From: CAMPJU01 sp046566095
GTDB lineage: Bacteria; Pseudomonadota; Gammaproteobacteria; Xanthomonadales; Xanthomonadaceae
Length of the DNA stretch: 9,869 nt
Assembly (NCBI GenBank): GCA_046566095.1
Contig: JBKHXI010000216.1
Span: 1-9,869 of the forward strand
Reading direction: 5' to 3'
Shown: piece by piece, positions 5,331 through 9,869 of the stretch
Layout of the letters: the number at the start of each line of letters is the position of its first letter
Numbering within the stretch: the stretch's first letter is position 1
Made by a program: the position numbers and the translations under genes
The notes under the pieces: model-generated
Seen by the model: the letters and a program-made list of their open reading frames with translations, nothing else
Databases searched by the model: none
Told to the model about the DNA's origin: nothing

Positions 5331-8051
5331 TCAGAACCGGTAGTTCACGCCGAACAGGTAGGTGCGCCCGAACTCGAAGTACTCGCGCGGCCGGTCGTCG
5401 CGGCCGTCGAAGGTCGAGCGGAAGGGTTCGTTCTCCAGGTTGTTGACCTGCAGCAGCAGCGACAGCCCCTGCAACGCGCCGTCGGCCGGGAAGCTGTAGC
5501 CCAGCTGCACGTCGGTGACGGTCTCGCCCTCGAACACGCGCCGGGTGCGGTCGCCGCCGAAGCCCTGGACCTCGCCCAGGAAGGCCGAGCGGTGCCGCTG
5601 CGCCACCCGCGCCGAGAACCCGAAGCGCTCGTAGTACGCCGTCACGTTCGACACGTACTTCGACAGGCCCGGCAGCGGTTCGTTGGGGAAGTCCGGGCCG
5701 AGCGGCTGGATGCTGCTGTCGGTGTCGGAGTAGTTGGCGACGATGCCGAAGCCCTGCAGCGGCGCCCACAGCAGGTCGAGCGGCAGCGAGACCGCGATCT
5801 CGTGGCCGCGCACCACGCCGCCCTTGCCGTTCGCCGGCTGGGTGAAGATGCCGATCGACGATGCGGGCTGGTCCTCCGGCGCGATGGCGGTCGGAATCGG
5901 CAGCTGCGAGAAGTCGAACGGCATCGACTGGCTGTAGATGTAGCTTTCCAGCTCCTTGTGGAAGTACGCCAGGCTGATGTAGCCGCGGCGCTGCGCGAAG
6001 TACTTCTCGTAGGACAGGTCGTAGGCCTTGGCCAGCCAGGGTTCGAGCTCCGGGTTGCCGCCGCCGCCGGACCAGCACGGGGGCGGCGTGCTCGGCGAAC
6101 AGAAACCGGTGCGGTTGATGCCATAACCGGCGTTCGCGCGCATCTCGTCCATGCGCGGCCGCGCCATCTGCCGGGCCGCGCCGAAACGCACGATCTGTTC
6201 GGCCGGAAGCTCGAACACCAGGTTCACGCTCGGCAGGTAGTGGGTATAGCTGGCGCCGCGGGTGGCCGGCTCGCTCAGGGCCACACCCTCGAAGGTGGCC
6301 ACGCCGGTCGAGCTCTGGTCGACGTTGACCGCCTGCACGCCCAGATTGCCGCGCACCGGGATCGACAGGATCTCGGTGTCGATGTCCACCTGCACGTAGC
6401 CGGTGCTGACCGTTTCCTCGACCTCCCAGTTCTTGTTGGAGATGTCGGGGTGGTCCTTGGACAGCAGGAAGTAGAAGTTGTCGACCATCCCGCGCGCGTC
6501 GAGCGAGAACAGCGAGTTGAGGCCGGCGAAGCCGAACTCGGTGTTGCCGGTGACGAACTGGCTGGGGATGCCCACCGGGGAGTTGTCGGTGCACCCGGCG
6601 GTGGTGCAGAGCGTGTTCTCGGTGGAGGAACGGCTCTTGGTACGGTCGGTGACGTTGCCGCCGAAGCGCAGCCTGCTGATCGGGCTGTCCAGGAACGAGC
6701 GCTCGAAGTCCAGGCGCAGCGCGGTCAGCTCGTCCTCGACCCGGAAATCCTTGAGGTAGCCGGCCTGGGCGCGGTCCCCGCCCCAGCCGCCCGGATCCAT
6801 CAGGACGAAATTGTCCGGGTTGCCGTAGTCCATACCGAAGTCGAAGTCGAAGTACCCAGCCGGGTTCAGGCGCACGTTGACGGTGTCGCTGAGCCCGTCG
6901 CGGAACACCGCGTAGGTCTCGAGGATGCGCTCGTCGCGCTTGGCGCTGGAATGGCTGACGTCGGCCGTCATCTTCCAGTCCTGGCCGAACCGGAACTCGT
7001 TGTTCCAGCCGATGGCGAACAGGTCGTCGTAGCTGGCGTTGAAGTCGTTGCGGATGATCGGCTTGAAGTTGGTGAACGTGGCCTCGATCGCGGTGCCTTG
7101 CGCATTGTCGGTACGGCTCACCGGCGGGCCGGCGGCGCCCCACTCGAAGCCGAACTCCATGCCGCGCTTGATCTCCTCGCGCTTGAACTCCGAATAGAAC
7201 AGGTCCAGCGAGGTACGGTACATGTCGTTCGGGCGGAACTCGAGCACGCCCATGAAGCCGTCGCGCTGGTTGTCGGACTCGAAGTCGTACAGCTGGCCGC
7301 CGCCGATCGCCCCGTTCGGATAGCCCCACGACTCGAAGCGGTAGGCCTGCCCGGGGTTGTTCAGGCGCGCGTAGCCCAGCGCCAGGCCGATGGTGTTGTC
7401 GGCGAACTGGTCGATGTAGGAGATGCTGAAGCGGTTGCCGTATTCCTTCTCGTCGTGCAGCTCGTTCATGTCACCGCGCAGGTTCACGGCGATGGTGCGC
7501 TCGCCGTATTCCAGCGGCCGCACGGTCTGCAGGTCCACGGTGCCCGAGAGGCCCTGGCCGACCAGCGCCGCGTCGGGCGTCTTGTAGACGATCACGCGGT
7601 TGATCAGCTCGGAGGGGTACTGGTCGAATTCCACGCCGCGGTTGTTGCCGAGGCTCACCTGTTCGCGGCCGTTGAGCAGCGCGGTGGAGAAGTCGCCGGC
7701 GAAGCCGCGGATGTTGATCTCCTGCGGGCGGCCGCCGAAACGCTGCGCGGTAAGTCCGGGCAGCCGCGCGATCGAATCGGCGATCGACGTGTCGGGCAGC
7801 TTGCCGATGTCCTCGGCCGAGATCGCCTCGACGATGGAGTTGGACTCGCGCTTGGTGTCGATCGATTCCTCGATCGCGGCGCGGATGCCGGTGACGACCA
7901 CGCGGTCGAGCTCGGTGGCCGACACCTCCTCCTCGTCCTGGTCGTCCTGGTCGGCCGGCGGCGGCTGCTGCGCCTGGGCGTGCACCTGCGCGGCGAGCAT
8001 CATGGTGGCCGAGGCCAGCGCCAGGCTCAGAAGATTGCGTTTGTAGTTCAC
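5331..8051 (-). CDS. TonB-dependent outer-membrane receptor (Xanthomonas/Caulobacter type)
   Basis: This is a beta-barrel receptor that imports a ligand across the outer membrane using TonB-ExbBD energy. It has 906 residues. The order is: signal peptide (KR at 4-5, hydrophobic core, likely cut after VHA at 25); an acidic linker (35-42); a TonB box-like ELDRVVVTG (47-55); a plug domain to about 180 with DIGKLPDTSIADSIARLPGL, the conserved EINIRGF (111-117) and GLSGTVDLQT; then the barrel, ending FGVNYRF with the terminal Phe used for outer-membrane assembly. There is no N-terminal secretin/STN domain, so no anti-sigma signalling is expected. I choose the GTG at 8051, because it directly precedes the signal peptide and has GGGGG about 6 bases upstream; the frame is open further up, but that would bury the signal peptide. 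The wording fits the family that includes Caulobacter maltose receptor MalA. A malto-oligosaccharide ligand is inferred from the divergent amylase gene. Cys pairs at 482/487 and 651/659 probably lie in outer loops. Confidence 0.95.
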   Translation of the reverse strand: MNYKRNLLSLALASATMMLAAQVHAQAQQPPPADQDDQDEEEVSATELDRVVVTGIRAAIEESIDTKRESNSIVEAISAEDIGKLPDTSIADSIARLPGLTAQRFGGRPQEINIRGFAGDFSTALLNGREQVSLGNNRGVEFDQYPSELINRVIVYKTPDAALVGQGLSGTVDLQTVRPLEYGERTIAVNLRGDMNELHDEKEYGNRFSISYIDQFADNTIGLALGYARLNNPGQAYRFESWGYPNGAIGGGQLYDFESDNQRDGFMGVLEFRPNDMYRTSLDLFYSEFKREEIKRGMEFGFEWGAAGPPVSRTDNAQGTAIEATFTNFKPIIRNDFNASYDDLFAIGWNNEFRFGQDWKMTADVSHSSAKRDERILETYAVFRDGLSDTVNVRLNPAGYFDFDFGMDYGNPDNFVLMDPGGWGGDRAQAGYLKDFRVEDELTALRLDFERSFLDSPISRLRFGGNVTDRTKSRSSTENTLCTTAGCTDNSPVGIPSQFVTGNTEFGFAGLNSLFSLDARGMVDNFYFLLSKDHPDISNKNWEVEETVSTGYVQVDIDTEILSIPVRGNLGVQAVNVDQSSTGVATFEGVALSEPATRGASYTHYLPSVNLVFELPAEQIVRFGAARQMARPRMDEMRANAGYGINRTGFCSPSTPPPCWSGGGGNPELEPWLAKAYDLSYEKYFAQRRGYISLAYFHKELESYIYSQSMPFDFSQLPIPTAIAPEDQPASSIGIFTQPANGKGGVVRGHEIAVSLPLDLLWAPLQGFGIVANYSDTDSSIQPLGPDFPNEPLPGLSKYVSNVTAYYERFGFSARVAQRHRSAFLGEVQGFGGDRTRRVFEGETVTDVQLGYSFPADGALQGLSLLLQVNNLENEPFRSTFDGRDDRPREYFEFGRTYLFGVNYRF

Positions 8052-8323
8052 CCTGTTCCCCCAAGAAACGGTTCGTTCGGTGTGGCGCTCCCCGGCGCAC
8101 GGTGTCGGGCGGTCCCGGCCCTGCGCCGCCGACATGCCGGTGCGCCGGGCCGATGGTAGACCCGGGTCGCACTGCACAAACGTCCTTGAATACGTATTCA
8201 TGGCAAACCACGCCGCGGCACGCCCGTGGCGGTCACGCGGTCGTGGAATAGTCGGGCGGGGCGCCGCACGGCGGTCGATGCGGCCGCGCGCCGGGCCCGG
8301 ATGCGCAGCAGCGGAGCGGAGGC
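8052..8323. promoter_or_regulatory. Divergent promoter region between the receptor and amylase genes
   Basis: These 272 bases separate two diverging genes and must hold both promoters unless transcription enters from outside. I see no credible gene. The notable element is the palindrome at 8187-8200. A TTGCCA hexamer on the - strand (8206-8201) abuts it and could be a -35 box for the receptor, but no convincing -10 follows at the right distance. The + strand start region has no clear -35/-10 pair. Confidence 0.6.
8187..8200. promoter_or_regulatory. Candidate operator: perfect 14-base palindrome
   Basis: TGAATACGTATTCA reads identically on both strands and stands out as AT-rich in a very GC-rich region. 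Its form, TG...CG...CA with a central CpG, matches operators of LacI-family repressors. It is 136 bases upstream of the receptor GTG and 124 bases upstream of the amylase ATG, so one regulator could control both directions. A MalR-like regulator is an attractive but unproven guess; no regulator gene is in the window. Confidence 0.65.
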
Positions 8324-9869
8324 ATGCCCCAACGACCCTTTCCACGTGCGCGCGGCGGCCTGCCGCGCCGGACCCTGCACGCACTGGCCGCGCTCGCCCT
8401 GGCCGGCCCGGCCTGGGCCGGCGACGGCCCGCTGCACCTGCCCTCGCCCGACTGGCGCGACGCGGTCGTCTACTTCGCGATGATCGACCGCTTCGACGAC
8501 GGCGACCCGGGCAACAACGACCAGGGCATCGGCGAGTACGACCCGGCCGACCACCGCAGGTACAGCGGCGGCGACCTGCGCGGCCTCGCCCGCAGGCTCG
8601 ACTACATCCAGGGCCTGGGCGCGACCGCGCTGTGGATCACCCCGCCGGTCGCCAACCAGTGGTGGAACCCGGGCGGCAGCTACGGCGGCTACCACGGCTA
8701 CTGGGCCAGCGATTTTTCCGCCATCGACGCCCACTACGGCACGCTCGACGACTACCGGGCGCTGTCGCGCGCGCTGCACGGCCGCGGCATGTATCTGGTG
8801 CAGGACGTGGTCGTGAACCACGTCGGCGACTGGATCGGCTGCGACCGCGAAGTGGATCCGGACGACGACGCCTCCATCGCCCGCCACTGCCGCCTGCGCC
8901 GAGACGCCCAGGGCCGCAGCGCCCCGGTGCAGCCGCCGTTCGACCGCAACGACCCGCAGAACCCGGCGCACCGGCGCGAAGCGATCTACCACTTCACCCC
9001 GGCCATCGCCGACTACTCCGACCGCCGCCAGGAACTGGACTACGCGCTCGCCGACCTCGACGACCTCAACACCGAAAACGAGGTCGTGCGCCGCGCGCTG
9101 CGCCGGGCCTACGGCATGTGGATCCGCGAAGTGGGCCTCGACGCCTTCCGGATCGACACCGCCTTCCACGTGCCGGCCGAGTTCTTCCCCGACTTCCTGC
9201 ACGCCGAGGACCCGGATGCGCCCGGCATCGAACGGGTCGCGCGCGAGACCGGGCGCCACGACTTCCTGTCCTTCGGCGAGGGCTTCGGCAGCGACCAGCC
9301 CTACGACGACAAGCAGGCGCGCAAGCTCGACGGCTACATGCGGGTGCCCGGCGGGCTGCCGTCGATGATCAACTTCCCGCTGTACGGCAGCCTCGGCGAC
9401 GTGTTCGCGCGCGGCCGGCCGACCGCGGAACTGCAGCACCGCATCGAAAACATGCTCGCCGTGCACGCCGACCCCTGGCGCATGCCGACCTTCGTCGACA
9501 ACCACGACGTCGACCGCTTCCTCGCCGGCGCCGGCGAGCCGGCCCTGAAACAGGCGCTGCTGGCGATGCTGACCCTGCCCGGCATCCCGGTGATCTACTA
9601 CGGCACCGAACAGGGCTTCACCGAACGCCGCCGGTCGATGTTCGCCGGCGGCCACGGCAGCGGCGGCCGCGACCACTTCGACCCCGACGCCCCGCTCTAC
9701 CGCTACCTGCAGCGCGCCATCGCCCTGCGCCGCGACAACCGACTGTTCTCCCGCGGCACCCCCACCGTGCTGGCCGCCAACCCCGCCCGCGCCGGCGCCA
9801 TCGCCTGGCGCACCGACTACGACCCCGCCACCGACACCGGCCACGAGCCTTCCGTCCCGACAGGACAGC
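8324..9869 (+). CDS. Secreted GH13 alpha-amylase-family enzyme, 3' end missing
   Basis: This is a glycoside hydrolase family 13 enzyme, probably cleaving alpha-1,4-glucans such as starch or maltodextrin. 515 codons are open up to the right edge; the stop lies outside. The ATG at 8324 has GGAG at 8313-8316 upstream. The N-terminus (RRTLHALAALALAGPAWA, 15-32) looks like a signal peptide, so the protein should be exported; the two arginines hint weakly at Tat rather than Sec. All four GH13 regions are present: DVVVNH (161-166), GLDAFRIDTAFH (271-282) with the nucleophile Asp278, FGEGF (317-321) with the acid/base Glu319, and FVDNHD (390-395) with Asp395. The start YFAMIDRFDDGDPGNND (50-66) and GGYHGYWASDF (121-131) are typical of amylase/cyclomaltodextrinase-type catalytic domains. 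A C-terminal beta domain begins near the edge. The exact specificity (amylase, CGTase, maltodextrinase) cannot be set from this part. It diverges from the receptor gene across a shared promoter region. Confidence 0.95.
   Translation, partial: MPQRPFPRARGGLPRRTLHALAALALAGPAWAGDGPLHLPSPDWRDAVVYFAMIDRFDDGDPGNNDQGIGEYDPADHRRYSGGDLRGLARRLDYIQGLGATALWITPPVANQWWNPGGSYGGYHGYWASDFSAIDAHYGTLDDYRALSRALHGRGMYLVQDVVVNHVGDWIGCDREVDPDDDASIARHCRLRRDAQGRSAPVQPPFDRNDPQNPAHRREAIYHFTPAIADYSDRRQELDYALADLDDLNTENEVVRRALRRAYGMWIREVGLDAFRIDTAFHVPAEFFPDFLHAEDPDAPGIERVARETGRHDFLSFGEGFGSDQPYDDKQARKLDGYMRVPGGLPSMINFPLYGSLGDVFARGRPTAELQHRIENMLAVHADPWRMPTFVDNHDVDRFLAGAGEPALKQALLAMLTLPGIPVIYYGTEQGFTERRRSMFAGGHGSGGRDHFDPDAPLYRYLQRAIALRRDNRLFSRGTPTVLAANPARAGAIAWRTDYDPATDTGHEPSVPTGQ

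Noticed and set aside
5209..7329. A 706-codon open frame on the - strand in another frame of the receptor gene
   Set aside because: It is Arg/Pro/Ala-rich with no signal peptide or domain; the receptor frame overlapping it is unmistakable.
5292..8159. A 955-codon open frame on the + strand opposite the TonB-dependent receptor gene
   Set aside because: It is low-complexity in composition (rich in Arg, Val, Ala, Glu, His, Gln), shows no domain, and lies fully antisense to a clear receptor gene. High GC makes stops rare in this frame.
8208..8229. CCACG/CGTGG inverted repeat near the palindrome
   Set aside because: A 5-bp stem in GC-rich DNA is expected by chance and has no supporting context.
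8052..8384. Upstream in-frame ATG codons (8384 and 8201) for the receptor
   Set aside because: They would put about 50-111 unrelated residues before a typical signal peptide; the 8384 start also overlaps the amylase gene and the 8201 ATG lies in the palindrome.
8198..9844. A 548-codon open frame on the - strand opposite the amylase gene
   Set aside because: It is Val/Ala/Gly-rich with no recognisable motif, while the other strand has all four GH13 regions in a continuous frame; it is a GC-driven shadow.

Overview
The window is very GC-rich (only short AT-rich patches, such as 5255-5260 and 8186-8200) and carries several GTAG-headed palindromic repeats. Together with the gene content (an Entner-Doudoroff cluster that includes glucokinase, a Xanthomonas/Caulobacter-type TonB-dependent receptor, and a sodium/sugar-type symporter), this points to a gammaproteobacterium of the Xanthomonadaceae/Lysobacteraceae (Lysobacter- or Luteimonas-like). 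The genus is an inference from composition and gene style; no rRNA or tRNA gene is present to settle it.

Layout. Positions 1-3558 hold a + strand cluster: edd (5' end outside the window), glk (ATGA overlap with edd) and eda. glk and eda are separated by 284 bases occupied mostly by a roughly 90-base tandem repeat built from paired REP hairpins. Positions 3559-3781 form the gap between the converging genes eda and the symporter, and are filled with further REP hairpins; one of them overlaps and supplies the eda stop codon. On the - strand, 5331-8051 encodes a TonB-dependent outer-membrane receptor, followed by a strong intrinsic terminator (5255-5289) and then a solute:sodium symporter (3782-5212). 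The 272-base gap 8052-8323 is a divergent promoter region with a perfect 14-base palindrome. A GH13 alpha-amylase-family enzyme starts at 8324 on the + strand and runs off the right edge.

How the genes fit together (inference from families and adjacency). A secreted GH13 enzyme would cut starch or maltodextrin, the TonB-dependent receptor would import oligosaccharides across the outer membrane, and an SLC5-type symporter would bring a sugar, probably glucose or a close relative, across the inner membrane. Glucokinase would phosphorylate glucose, and Edd plus Eda would convert 6-phosphogluconate to pyruvate and glyceraldehyde 3-phosphate. All the genes are recognisable members of known families. 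I see no sign of an undescribed system; the points most worth a second look are the repeat architecture around eda and the candidate operator between the receptor and amylase genes.
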